From Cellulosilyticum ruminicola JCM 14822 (GTDB lineage: Bacteria; Bacillota; Clostridia; Lachnospirales; Cellulosilyticaceae): a DNA stretch of 64,000 nt. The notes below the pieces were generated by a model. The model did not search any database. It saw only the letters and a program-made list of their open reading frames with translations, and was not told the DNA's origin. The stretch is from contig NZ_BBCG01000009.1 of assembly GCF_001311925.1 (NCBI RefSeq), positions 1 through 64,000 of the forward strand, given 5' to 3'. Numbering within the stretch: the stretch's first letter is position 1; each line of letters starts with the position of its first letter. This document shows, piece by piece, positions 38,172 to 47,371 of this stretch. Position numbers and translations under genes: made by a program.

Positions 38172-38216
38172 AAAAGGAGCTATAAACCAAGATTAAGTTG
38201 GCTTATAGCTCCTTAC
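38172..38216. terminator. Hairpin terminator
   Basis: The arms AAGGAGCTATAA and TTATAGCTCCTT with inner CCAA/TTGG pairing lie directly behind the minus-strand 38216-38602 gene; the T run on that strand supports a terminator. Confidence 0.7.
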
Positions 38217-38602
38217 TAAGCGTTCATAATATCATTAATATACGCTCTATTTTTCTCAAGAATTGGTGATTTCATAACAATTACATATACATTTTTAATA
38301 TTTCTAATCCATTCATGAATCACTTCTTCTGTTTCTTTATATTTTTCAAGTTTTCCAACAATACTTGTTGCATAAGCTTCGATTTTTTCGTCGTTTTCTG
38401 CGCGTCTTTCATCAATAAAAGCTTTCAGCCCACCTTTAAGTTCTTCTAGATTTTCATGTAAGTCCATATATTCTGGAAGTCTTACTTCTTCTTTTTTGTG
38501 ATTGACTGTATATTCATCACTCCAAAGTTCTAATTGACTAATAAGCTCGTCTAACTTTCTAATATCGCCTTCAAATAATTCATATGGTTCTTCTTGATAC
38601 AT
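38216..38602 (-). CDS. Charged helical protein, unknown
   Basis: A 128-residue, Glu/Lys-rich protein predicted to be almost entirely helical (DIRKLDELISQLELWSDEY, then HENLEELKGGLKAFIDERRA and TSIVGKLEKYKETEEVIHEW). There are no cysteines, signal or membrane segments. AAGGAG precedes ATG 38602. It lies 70 bases downstream of ddh on the same strand and ahead of its own terminator, so the two may share a transcript. I do not recognise the family. Confidence 0.6.
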   Translation of the reverse strand: MYQEEPYELFEGDIRKLDELISQLELWSDEYTVNHKKEEVRLPEYMDLHENLEELKGGLKAFIDERRAENDEKIEAYATSIVGKLEKYKETEEVIHEWIRNIKNVYVIVMKSPILEKNRAYINDIMNA

Positions 38603-38671
38603 ATCTTTCTCCTTAACATGTACTTTCTTATCTGATTATACATGCTATTTGAGATTTTATAAAGGGTATTA

Positions 38672-39658
38672 TAATAAGTTTTTGATAAGCTCTGCTGAAG
38701 ATTTAGCTGATAAGTAAGAAAGAGGTACATCGAATACTGTTTTAGCACCAGTGTTTCCTTCTTTGTTCATTCTTACAGCTGCACGCGCATATGCTACTAA
38801 TACTTGTGCTGTAAATTCTGGGTTACTATCAAGTTTTAATGAGAACTCAATGATTTGTTTGTGTTCTTCATTTACACCTGTTATACCACTTCTAAATACA
38901 AATCCACCGTGTGGCATTTTGCTGTGGTTAGCTTTAAGTTCTTCTTCTGTGATGAAGTGAACTGTTGTATCATAATCAGAGAAGTAGTTTGGCATATTTT
39001 TGATATCGCTTTCGATTTGTGCCTTATCTGCACCTTCTTCTGCTACTACGAAACATTCTCTTGTGTGTTTTTCTCTTGTAGAAAGTGTTGGGTTTTCACC
39101 AGCTCTAACTTTGTCGATTGCTTCTGTTACAGGGATTGTGTATTGGATACCATTTTTAACACCGTTAACACGTCTGATAGCATCTGAGTGTCCTTGGCTT
39201 ACACCTTTACCCCAGAATGTGTAATCTTCACCCATTGGTAAGATAGCACCTGACATCATACGAATCATTGAGAATAAACCTGGATCCCACCCTACTGAAA
39301 TAATACTTGTTTTGCCAGCTTTTTTAGCCGCTTCTTCTACACTTGCATGGTACTCTGGAATTCTTGCATGTGTATCGAAACTATCGATTGTGTTAAATAA
39401 TTTAGCCATTTCTGGTCCTTGAACTGGTAAGTCAGTTGCTGAACCTCCACATAAGATAACTACGTCAACTTTATCTGTATATGATTTAATATCATCCATA
39501 GATACTACTGCTGCTGAAGGTGTTTGAATTGTTAATGTTTCTGGTGCACGTCTTGTGAATACTGCTACAAGCTCCATATCTGGATTTTGTCTAAGTGCAA
39601 CCTCTACACCTCTTCCTACATTTCCATATCCTACAATTCCTACTCTAATTTTACTCAT
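38672..39658 (-). CDS. ddh: meso-Diaminopimelate D-dehydrogenase
   Basis: A 328-residue enzyme. The NADP fold begins IRVGIVGYGNVGRGVEVAL. Ddh-specific segments include VVILCGGSATDLPVQGPEMA, FNTIDSFDTHARIPEYHASV, SIISVGWDPGLFSMIRMM and TFWGKGVSQGHSDAIRRV. It makes meso-diaminopimelate directly from tetrahydrodipicolinate, bypassing the succinylase or acetylase steps, and so completes the route started by dapA at 6.7 kb. It has its own promoter upstream. Confidence 0.95.
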
Positions 39659-39759
39659 ATAGATCCCCTTTCTTATACAGATATTATATGTAATTTTTAT
39701 AAATTAATTACGAACTACTAATCCCTACTCGTCATAGTAGTTTTATCTAGTACTACTAT

Positions 39760-39788
39760 AGTATCTTTTTTTTTTAAGATTTTGTCAA
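39760..39788 (-). promoter_or_regulatory. ddh promoter
   Basis: On the minus strand TTGACA (39783-39788), a 17-base spacer containing an A10 run, and GATACT (39760-39765) form a sigma-A type promoter about 100 bases upstream of ddh. The leader repeats ACTACTAT and TACTAGATA in both orientations, which could be an operator but is unproven. Confidence 0.55.
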
Positions 39789-39865
39789 GTCTTTTTATAT
39801 TTCTATAAAAATCATATAATTCTACTATTCATTTATATTTTCAAATATAAAAAAAGGACATTTTT

Positions 39866-40757
39866 AAACTGGACCCTTTGTCAAGGACACAATAAAAAAG
39901 AGATTAAGCAAGATTTAAAAGATGGCTTCTATATTGTTTAGGAGTCATCTTTTTTAATCCCCATTGGCTTCTATGATTGTTATAGTATTCTATATATTCA
40001 TCACCTGCAGTAATGACTTCTTCTAAAGTGTTACATGCACTAAAATCTATCTCATCTTTCATATGTCCAAAGAAAGATTCTTGAGGTGCATTATCCTAAC
40101 AATTACCACGTCTTGACATTGATTGGCCTAGATTATTTTCCTTTAATAACTTTGGACTTGTATAATGAACGCCTTGAGCCGAATGAATAAATGCATCCTT
40201 ATGCAGTTCATCTTTATGAGCTTTAATAAGCTTCTCTATAGTTATTGTTGCAAATATCAAGTGTAATACGCCCAGAAACATAATGGACAAAAATATCATT
40301 ACTACTTCCATCTTTTATGCATGATAAATAAGCCATCTAGTTATTACCATATGGCAGATATATAATATCAGTTGATAATACTTTCTCAGGTATACCTTGC
40401 TTAAAGTTTCTATTAAGTAAGTTTGGGACTACTCTATGTTCTTTAGTTGCTCTAGCCATTTTTCTATGTTTATATGTTTCTTGATTTGTTAGATTTAAGC
40501 TGTTGTTTACCAGTCTCCTTTCTATCACGTCTAATTTTTTTTAACAGTTCTAGTTGCTTCTCTAATAGCTTGATTTTTAGTATCTTGGCATTCAATAATT
40601 TCATTTAGGAGATTTTTCACGTAAATAATCTTCTATAAATAAACGTTTAAATTACTCATAATCCCGTATTTCCTCCAAGTCATTTATAAGTATACACAAA
40701 AAGTACCTATAGACTACGCACACTTTTTCTATGTATCTAATCTATAGGTACCAGTTT
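39866..40757 (-). mobile_element. Decayed IS3-family (IS150-like) insertion sequence
   Basis: The ends are inverted: AAACTGGACCCTTTG at 39866 and, on the minus strand from 40757, AAACTGGTACCTATAG. About 890 bases lie between them. The transposase rve core is readable in pieces: RNFKQGIPEKVLSTDIIYLP near 40360-40440, SMSRRGNC, then a TAG stop where Trp is expected, DNAPQESFFGHMKDEIDF, and WGLKKMTPKQYRSHLLNLA at the end. Stops and frameshifts make it inactive. The orfA HTH part is only a vestige. Confidence 0.8.
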
Positions 40758-40783
40758 ATTTTGTAATATTCTCTTTCTCTATC

Positions 40784-41158
40784 TTATTTAATTGTTGCAC
40801 CATCTTTGTAGGTTTTATAGTTTTTTCCGCCATTGTTATCCCAGTATGTATTTCCGCCTACTTCATACTGAATGGCATACTCTACATACTCACCTTTAAA
40901 CTTCAATATATCGCTCCAGATTTCTTCTTCATCATTAATCATCTTTTTAAATTTAGCAGCATGTCGTTTCCACTCATTTGAATTACTGTCGCGATAATGA
41001 AAGATTACTTCCTTTTCATAGTCTATATTTTTTACTTTTGTATTAATAAAGACCATTGTTTGTGCCTCTTTTTTACTCTTCCTAGTTGTAAGCTTTTTCT
41101 TAGAACCATAATCCAATTTAACAAGCCAATTATTATTCTCTTTGCTCACAGTAATCAT
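40784..41158 (-). CDS. CBM21-like carbohydrate-binding protein
   Basis: About 125 residues. The exact start is uncertain: ATG 41158 and GTG 41149 are both near the GGAGG at 41161-41165. From about residue 40 the protein follows the CBM21 (glycogen/starch-binding) pattern: KVKNIDYEKEVIFHYR, WKRHAAKF, then EYVEYAIQYEVGGNTYWDNN and GGKNY. The YWDNNGGKNY end is the family hallmark, best known from eukaryotic phosphatase-1 glycogen-targeting subunits and fungal glucoamylases. There is no catalytic domain and no signal peptide, so it would bind intracellular polysaccharide. Confidence 0.7.
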   Translation of the reverse strand: MITVSKENNNWLVKLDYGSKKKLTTRKSKKEAQTMVFINTKVKNIDYEKEVIFHYRDSNSNEWKRHAAKFKKMINDEEEIWSDILKFKGEYVEYAIQYEVGGNTYWDNNGGKNYKTYKDGATIK

Positions 41159-41281
41159 CTCCTCCATAAAATAGACAACATTCACTTTGCTAGGCACTAT
41201 TACATTATAATTATATTAAGTTCATTCCAATATATTCTATTATTTTATATTTCCGATATACAAATAAAGGAGGTGATTGAT

Positions 41282-42046
41282 ATGAATATTTCAGGCTATG
41301 GAAATAGTATTTATTCAAATAACATATTTGCTAATCGTACAAGTATTTCTACTTCTACTTTTATGTCTCAAATCGGACACTATAATACCCTTAGCAAATA
41401 TGCTATTGTAGCTAAGTATGGAAGTACATCTCATCCAAACCAAGTAGCTTCTACAGAAACTACTACTTCTGCCAGCAAATTTTTATCTACCTTTGATACA
41501 AACTATTCAAATTTAGATAAGGCTACCACTAAACTTAAATCCACTTTAACAGCTACGGAAGAAAACTCTTCTGATATTGTAGCTGCTACTAAAAATTATG
41601 TAGCTGCCTATAATAGTACAACCAAGTTCTTAGATGCTAATTCTAATAGTAATACAACACGTCTTAATACACTTAAGGCTTCTAACGATATTACTACTAC
41701 TGTAAGTGCAGGCAATCTTGCTAGTATTGGTATTCAAAAAGCAACTGATGGTACATTAAAACTTGATGAAAAGAAATTAAGTGAAGCTTTAGCTACAAAT
41801 AATACATTTGCCAAACGTACTTTAAGTAGCACAGCCAGCCGTACAGAAGTTAGTACAAAAATGGCAACAAATACAGTTAAATCTACACTTATAACAGAGC
41901 AAAACAAAGCACTTGCTACAAAATCATCAGAATACAATAATGCTACATATGAGGACTTTATGAAACTCGCCAAAAATCCTAGAGCCCTAGGTAACTATTA
42001 TTGCTCATTAGCAACATTAGGAATCTTTATGGACATCTCTTTGTAA
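41282..42046 (+). CDS. FliD C-terminus-like protein
   Basis: A 254-residue protein; ATG 41282 follows AAAGGAGGTGAT. It is Ser/Thr/Asn/Ala-rich like flagellar and hook proteins. The segment LASIGIQKATDGTLKLDEKK followed by LSEALATNNTFAKRTL matches the pattern seen near the C-terminus of the FliD filament cap (a short I-G-I, D-G-x-L-x-L-D, L-x-x-A-L block). No other flagellar gene is nearby and the size is half that of FliD, so the role is uncertain. Confidence 0.55.
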   Translation: MNISGYGNSIYSNNIFANRTSISTSTFMSQIGHYNTLSKYAIVAKYGSTSHPNQVASTETTTSASKFLSTFDTNYSNLDKATTKLKSTLTATEENSSDIVAATKNYVAAYNSTTKFLDANSNSNTTRLNTLKASNDITTTVSAGNLASIGIQKATDGTLKLDEKKLSEALATNNTFAKRTLSSTASRTEVSTKMATNTVKSTLITEQNKALATKSSEYNNATYEDFMKLAKNPRALGNYYCSLATLGIFMDISL

Positions 42047-42067
42047 GATTGGGATAAATAGGCCGCA

Positions 42068-42234
42068 GGAGTAGTCGTTGCTACTAACTACACCTTCCGT
42101 GATTTGTGATAGCCTAAGTTTGAGAAGCAATGCAACGGTCGAAAACTCGCTTTGCTCGGACACTCGACCTAAAAACGCATTGCTTCTCTTCACTAAGGTT
42201 ATCATCAAATCACTCCACAGGTAGATTAGTATCG
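42068..42234 (+). repeat. Dispersed palindromic element, copy 3 (3' arm shortened)
   Basis: About 167 bases matching copies at 10468-10651 and 24143-24328. Stems pair at 42108-42115 with 42196-42203, 42122-42133 with 42177-42188 (GAGAAGCAATGC, perfect), and 42137-42142 with 42164-42169 (GGTCGA/TCGACC). The last part of the outer 3' arm (GACTACTCC) is absent. It too lies between convergent genes. Confidence 0.78.
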
Positions 42235-42242
42235 TATATAAA

Positions 42243-42282
42243 AATAAGAGTACTGCATGGTTTTATTTTGCAGTACCTCTTT
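42243..42282. terminator. Terminator between convergent genes
   Basis: The arms AAGAGTACTGCA and TGCAGTACCTCTT lie just after palindromic copy 3 and before the end of the MATE gene. Confidence 0.6.
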
Positions 42283-42315
42283 ATTTATGAAGTGATTTAT
42301 AAATCATCTTATTTT

Positions 42316-43668
42316 TTATTGTGATATAGCCTCTTCTATTGGTTCGGTAGTTTTGAGTTTTGGAGTTGTGAATATTTTGATTATAAGTGGAATGACCATC
42401 AGTATCCAGACGATTGGTTCAGCTAAGATTATGCCCATGTATTTGAGAATTGGTGTGAGCCAGATGGCGATAATCACTTTGCCTATGAGCTCAATGAAAC
42501 TTGAGAAGATTGGTGTAATACGATCGCCTATACCTTGAAGTGAATTTCTAATAATAGAAATAACTGCTGGTACAAAATATAAAAGTGTATCAATACGTAA
42601 GTATAAACTTCCTGTCTCTACAACTTCATCTACTTTAGTTGCTGTAATGCCTTTAATTAATATTGGTGCAATTGTATAACTTGCAATAACTACTAAAGCG
42701 CACCATGCCCAAGCCATTATTAAAGCTTGCCATAATCCTTTTTTAATTCTCTCTGGTTTACCTGCTCCTAAATTTTGTGAGCAATAAGTTGCCATAGTCA
42801 TTCCCAGTACACTAAATGGTAGCATAAATATTTCTGTCACTTTTCTAGCACCTGCATGGGCTACAATTGTATTGGTTCCTAATGTGTTGATTGCACTTTG
42901 AAGTGCTACAGTTCCAAAGGAAACAAATGATTGCATAAGTCCCATAGAAAGACCTGAACTTAAAAGCTCTTTTGTAAGGCCTTCTTCTCCTTTGAATGCC
43001 TCTTTGCTTAAATGTAAAATCGGATATTTCTTCCACATATATAAGAAACATAATATAGCCGCTCCTATTTGAGAAATAACTGTGGCATACGCCGCGCCTT
43101 CTACACCTGTTTTAAAGCCTAAAATAAATAAATAATCTAAAAATACGTTGGATACAGTTGAAACAATTAAAAACATAAGTGGTGTCATTGTATCGCCTAT
43201 GGCACGTAAAATGCTGGCACATACATTATAAAGCATAGCTGCACTCATTCCCATTAAAATAACGCGTATGTATAAACTGCCATCTGCCATAAGTTCTTCT
43301 GGCATATTAAGCCATCTTAAAATAATTGTTAAAAAGGTTATACTAAGTACTGTTAAAATACAAGCAATTAAAATGCCAAGCTTTAAAGTGCCTGCTATAG
43401 CTTTGCGCATACTATCATATTTCTTAGCACCAAATCTATGCGCTACAATAATAGCAAATCCATTAGTAAGTCCTATTAAAAATCCTATAATCAAATTATT
43501 TAAAGTACTAGTAGCTCCAACTGCCGCCAATGCCTTATCTCCCAGCGTACTTCCTACGATTCTTGTATCCACTAAACTATAAAACAGTTGAAACAAATTC
43601 CCAATCAAAATAGGAATTGCAAACTGCACAATAAGTTTATTAGGACTTCCTTTTGTTAAATCCTTCAT
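42316..43668 (-). CDS. MATE-family multidrug efflux transporter
   Basis: A 450-residue protein with twelve helices in two similar halves. The start SPNKLIVQFAIPILIGNLFQ followed by the conserved D-x-x-x-V region (LVDTRIVGSTLGDKALAAVG) is the MATE signature; the second half begins TKELLSSGLSMGLMQSFVSF. It expels cationic drugs or metabolites in exchange for Na+ or H+. The gene is intact and monocistronic. Confidence 0.9.
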   Translation of the reverse strand: MKDLTKGSPNKLIVQFAIPILIGNLFQLFYSLVDTRIVGSTLGDKALAAVGATSTLNNLIIGFLIGLTNGFAIIVAHRFGAKKYDSMRKAIAGTLKLGILIACILTVLSITFLTIILRWLNMPEELMADGSLYIRVILMGMSAAMLYNVCASILRAIGDTMTPLMFLIVSTVSNVFLDYLFILGFKTGVEGAAYATVISQIGAAILCFLYMWKKYPILHLSKEAFKGEEGLTKELLSSGLSMGLMQSFVSFGTVALQSAINTLGTNTIVAHAGARKVTEIFMLPFSVLGMTMATYCSQNLGAGKPERIKKGLWQALIMAWAWCALVVIASYTIAPILIKGITATKVDEVVETGSLYLRIDTLLYFVPAVISIIRNSLQGIGDRITPIFSSFIELIGKVIIAIWLTPILKYMGIILAEPIVWILMVIPLIIKIFTTPKLKTTEPIEEAISQ

Positions 43669-43710
43669 GTCTACACGCTCCTACCTATTATCCTATTGTC
43701 TTCTAACATA

Positions 43711-45001
43711 TCATGCCCATTCTACCACAATCCAAAAAAATAAGAAGATACCCTCAACACTTCCTATATTAATAGCAATATAACTCGCCAAATGCATTGC
43801 TGATACTAGTCTAGTATCTATCACTTGTTTTCTTCTATTTGATTTAGCTACATATAAGTTTTGGTCCGCACTATTAAAAATGTCTCGCAAATCATGGGTT
43901 GTTTCTTTCACTCCAAGACTTACTGTAACATGCATTTCATTTTCCCAAGTATAGTCTTCTATACTTTTTCTGATAGCTTCTGCTATTTGTCTTACTTCTT
44001 CTATAGTCTTATTCTCTACAATGACTACAAATTCTTCACCGCCATATCTAAAGACTTTTCCTTGATCTAGTATGACTTGTTTACTAATTTCTACAACTTG
44101 TTTAATAGTATAATCGCCTACTAAATGCCCATAGGTGCCATTAATCTTTTTAAAATAATCGATAGCAAATATAATAATAGCAAATGCTGTTTCTCCTGCT
44201 TTTAAGGCATTACAATATTCTTCAAAATATCTTCTATTATAGGCTTTCGCAAGTCCATCTAATCTACTCACTTCTACAAGCTTTTTATTCCTTAAATAAA
44301 AGCGAATAATACCTCCTAACACAAGGCACGCCACAAAAATTACATAAATATACATACGTATTTTAAATTTTGTCTCTTTTAAAATATTCTGATTATACTC
44401 ATATTTATAAAGTGCATAATCAGAATAATCTTGTCCCAATGTAGTAGCCTCTTGACCATAATGTTTAATCAACTCTGCTTTATATTCATTGGCCTCTTCA
44501 TATCTCTCATATTCACTTAATAGACTAATTAGCTTGTTTAAAGTATATTTAGTAAATGGCATTTCATTTAGAGTCAAAGTTTCTTTATAAAAATTTATTG
44601 CCACCTCTATATCACCATTCACCTGTGCCATTTGGGCACATAACAATTTATAATTGGCATATACACTAATATACTCATATTTATACACTACATAATCAAA
44701 ATAGCCCTTATTAATCGTTTCTGCTTCATGCTCATACCACTGCTGTGGCTGTTCATAGTAACTGCTGCTTTGCTTATATGCGCCAACTTCATTGAGCATA
44801 TTAATGACTTCTTTTCCTAAACAATCTATCTTCTGCCTCTAAGGCCTTAGTATAAAATTTCATAACTCCTTCTATATTGCCTTCTGCATGGGCAAGTTCT
44901 GCTCTAGCCATACTATAATTTGCACTGATTCCTAAGTACCTTACAATTTGAAGTTCTTCTATTTGTTTTTTCAATATTTTGTAATTCTTCTTATATACCA
45001 T
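43711..45001 (-). CDS. TPR-membrane-GGDEF diguanylate cyclase (frameshifted)
   Basis: Read with one base removed from the TTT run near 44813, the protein joins an N-terminal TPR-like helical region (residues about 1-210: HAEGNIEGVMKFYTKALEAE, VNGDIEVAINFYKETLTLNE) to a membrane helix (YIYVIFVACLVLGGIIRFYL) and a GGDEF domain. The latter begins RLDGLAKAYNRRYFEEYC and contains GHLVGDYTI and the active-site RYGGEEFVVI. It would make cyclic di-GMP. The normal DxLT-x-L-x-NRR motif is slightly altered. The real N-terminus may lie in the degraded sequence up to 45629. Confidence 0.72.
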
Positions 45002-45629
45002 CTAACTCACCCATTGCAATTTTAATCCTTCTCTTCTTTTAGAATTAACTTTTTCGTATTTTACATTATTTTCACTGCCTACTGTTATCATATTAATGAT
45101 ATTATTAGCTCTTTGCTCTCCCTTTTTATTAAATGCTATATTTATTGTCAAAATACTTACTATCCCTATTAGGAAATATAATTCATAATCAATATTTAAT
45201 ACTTCAGACGCTGCAGTATAATACTTTACAAGCTCTGCTTCATATCGATTAGCTCCTTCATACTGCCCAGATTTATCTAATGCACTTACTAATCTCTTTA
45301 ATGTATATTTTCCAATCTGCTTAGTTTCACTTTTATATACTTCTACCCTTTGTAATACTTACATTGCTTCATCTATATTTTCTTCACTAATATAATAATT
45401 TTCAAAATACAATTTATTCATAATCAGCAATATATTCTCATAGATTTCTCTAGATAAATAGGAAATGCTCTCTTAATATACCTGTAATGTATGTTTCTTC
45501 TTCACTACTTTTTTCTGCCTTTCCAACTACCACATTTACTATATAGTTAAGGTCACTTTCTTATTTAATTATTCCTATACCCAAGAACGTGATTATTATA
45601 CTTAAGCTCAGTAGTATCTTTTTCTTCAT
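45002..45629 (-). pseudogene. Decayed N-terminal part of a TPR-GGDEF type protein
   Basis: From ATG 45629 the frame reads MKKKILLSLSIIITFLGIGI (a signal anchor) before a stop. Then come helical pieces: NVVVGKAEKSSEEETYITGI and, near 45350-45180, TKQIGKYTLKRLVSALDKSG followed by GANRYEAELVKYY, which parallels KYTLNKLISLLSEYERYEEA in the downstream gene. A second membrane segment, YFLIGIVSILTINIAF, follows. Several stops and shifts interrupt it. It is probably a decayed paralogue or the broken 5' half of the same gene. Confidence 0.55.
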
Positions 45630-45661
45630 CCCCTGCTAGCCTGCTTCTGTTTTCTAGAATC

Positions 45662-45975
45662 TTATTCTGCCAATGCCGTTAATAATGCATTAACATCCGC
45701 TTCTATCACTGGTCTTCCTCAGAGGTATCCTTGCACATAATCGCATTCCTTTTCATTTAAGTACAGAAATTGTTAATGAATAATACTTTCTTTGTATCAT
45801 ATTCTTCTAACATCTTTTTAAACTGTATGCAAGTTGTTTCTAAAAACCATTCGCCTATTTGAATAATATGGCTATTCTTCTCCGCTAACGGAATAAAATC
45901 AGCTGGTAAAACAAACCCAAATTCTTCTGATTTCCATCTTAAAAGTGCTTCAAAACCTTTTAAACAACCAATCTA
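45662..45975 (-). pseudogene. EAL-domain phosphodiesterase fragment
   Basis: The minus strand reads LKGFEALLRWKSEEFGFVLP, then FIPLAEKNSHIIQIGEWFLE and TTCIQFKKML, the N-terminal half of an EAL domain (here E-A-L in FEALLRW). It then jumps to CDYVQGYL, a stop, and GRPVIEADVNALLTALAE, the C-terminal end. The metal-binding centre of the domain is deleted. It lies directly upstream of the decayed GGDEF locus on the same strand. Confidence 0.65.
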
Positions 45976-45989
45976 CTAAAGTAGGTGGA

Positions 45990-46370
45990 ATTACACATAA
46001 ATGTGTGCGACTAAAAGTCGCTATGTAAGACTTCAGTCTTCTCAAAGACCTAAGCTTAAGCTTGTTATCATGACTGAAACTCATCTTCTATCTTGAAGAT
46101 TTGATCTTTCTCATCAGTTTCCTGATTAGCAATATAATTTCTCATCATTTCTTCTGTTATATTTCCTACTGTTGCACAAAAGTAGTCTCTTGCCCATAGA
46201 TGTTGTCCCCAATACCTTTTCTGCAATTCAGGAAATTGCTCTTGTAATAATCTAAAACTTCTTCCTTTCAAGTACTGCACAAATTTACTTGGCGCAATGC
46301 TTGGTGGACATGATACCAATATGTTTATATGCTCTTTCCCTACACTTCCTTACAAAATAGTAATGGTGTC
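45990..46370 (-). mobile_element. IS200/IS605 element remnant with TnpA fragment
   Basis: From 46319 downward the frame gives LVSCPPSIAPSKFVQYLKGR, RYWGQHLWARDYFCATVGN and RNYIANQE with the catalytic Tyr of Y1 transposases. Just upstream KEHINIL replaces the His-x-His pair motif, and most of the N-terminal half is missing. At 46010-46050 two short hairpins (CGACTAAAAGTCG and AGACTTCAGTCTT) resemble the structured end of such elements. The transposase is not functional. Confidence 0.72.
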
Positions 46371-46533
46371 AAATGAGAACCTATTGAACCAAAACATAAT
46401 GTCATACCTACAATATAACTCTTTTCCCCATATAAAATCGTAGCACACACAGCTAACTTTAACATTTCATTCTCTTTAATTTTATCTCAATTCACCAATA
46501 ATATCAATTTATGTAAAGTTCTTAGATGTTTAT

Positions 46534-46582
46534 AAAAATTAAAGAAGATATCGCTAAAACACGATATCTTCTTTAATTTTTA
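46534..46582 (-). terminator. Strong terminator
   Basis: Twenty-base arms from AAAATTAAAGAAG to GATATCG and their complement pair perfectly around a short loop. On the minus strand a TTTTTAT run follows. It serves the 46584-47171 gene. Confidence 0.8.
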
Positions 46583-46583
46583 T

Positions 46584-47171
46584 TTAATTATTTTGACTTC
46601 CTTCAGCTAAAAAATACACTTCTTCACCTGCGCTATCATGCTTATACCAGTTAAGTATAAATTTTGTTTCTTCACCTACATAGTCATAAAACACATCTTC
46701 AATCTCACTAATCTTAATTAAATCAACTTCATCTTTACTATATAAATTCAGCGTCACACATGGTAATGTATAAACATATTGCCAGTTTTTAAAGATTTGT
46801 TTCACCAGTTCCTTAATTCCTATATCTGGTACATAATTATAGGCTTGATTTAACACCTTAAGTTCCGCCGCTTTATTCGCACCTAAATCTTTTATAAATG
46901 CATGAAGTTTACCTAAATACCTTGTCTTTAAGTCTTTAATAATAGCTATACTTTCTTCATTTAAAGTTTCTAATACCACTAGTACAGTCATTTCACTTTT
47001 AATGCTTACTTCATGATAAAGTGCTTTGACTTCAGCTTGTTTTACATGGACATATTCATAAAGATCAGTTGATACCTTTTTATAATAATGCGTTGATTTC
47101 AAACCATACATTAATCCTGCTTCTCTTAAATCCACTACTTCATCGCCCAAAAAAATCAACTTAATCTTCAT
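46584..47171 (-). CDS. Hypothetical protein, unknown
   Basis: A 195-residue soluble protein. It starts MKIKLIFLGDEVVDLREAGL after AGGAGGAG. The first 60 residues alternate strands and helices; the middle is helical (AIIKDLKTRYLGKLHAFIKD); the end is acidic (EIEDVFYDYVGEETKFILNW). There are no cysteines in motifs and no membrane segments. I do not recognise the family. It has its own strong terminator and is transcribed alone. Confidence 0.6.
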   Translation of the reverse strand: MKIKLIFLGDEVVDLREAGLMYGLKSTHYYKKVSTDLYEYVHVKQAEVKALYHEVSIKSEMTVLVVLETLNEESIAIIKDLKTRYLGKLHAFIKDLGANKAAELKVLNQAYNYVPDIGIKELVKQIFKNWQYVYTLPCVTLNLYSKDEVDLIKISEIEDVFYDYVGEETKFILNWYKHDSAGEEVYFLAEGSQNN

Positions 47172-47371
47172 AAACTTCTCCTCCTTCTAAATAATATCCT
47201 TTTATAAATGGTGATATGTTTTTATTTTCAATAATTATATAATATATTTTAACTTATTTAATTTTTTATGTAAATTTATTTTTAATATACTTATATAAAA
47301 AGGAGCATATGCTACTTAATGCCAATACTCCTCTATCATCATTATTCACTTTTATATTTGATTTAATGCAT

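Noticed and set aside
38855-39224. Several open frames on the plus strand opposite ddh
   Set aside because: They are antisense shadows of a well-conserved gene, Cys/Phe-rich and without ribosome binding sites.
39659-39760. Possible lysine riboswitch upstream of ddh
   Set aside because: The leader is only about 100 bases with short ACTACTAT repeats; the five-helix lysine aptamer does not fit.
40706-40752. Inverted repeat GTACCTATAG / CTATAGGTAC considered as a separate element
   Set aside because: It lies at the left end of the IS3-like element and is best read as part of its terminal structure.
46010-46050. Paired short hairpins considered as a new RNA
   Set aside because: They sit at the expected end of an IS200/IS605 element beside its tnpA remnant, where such hairpins are normal.
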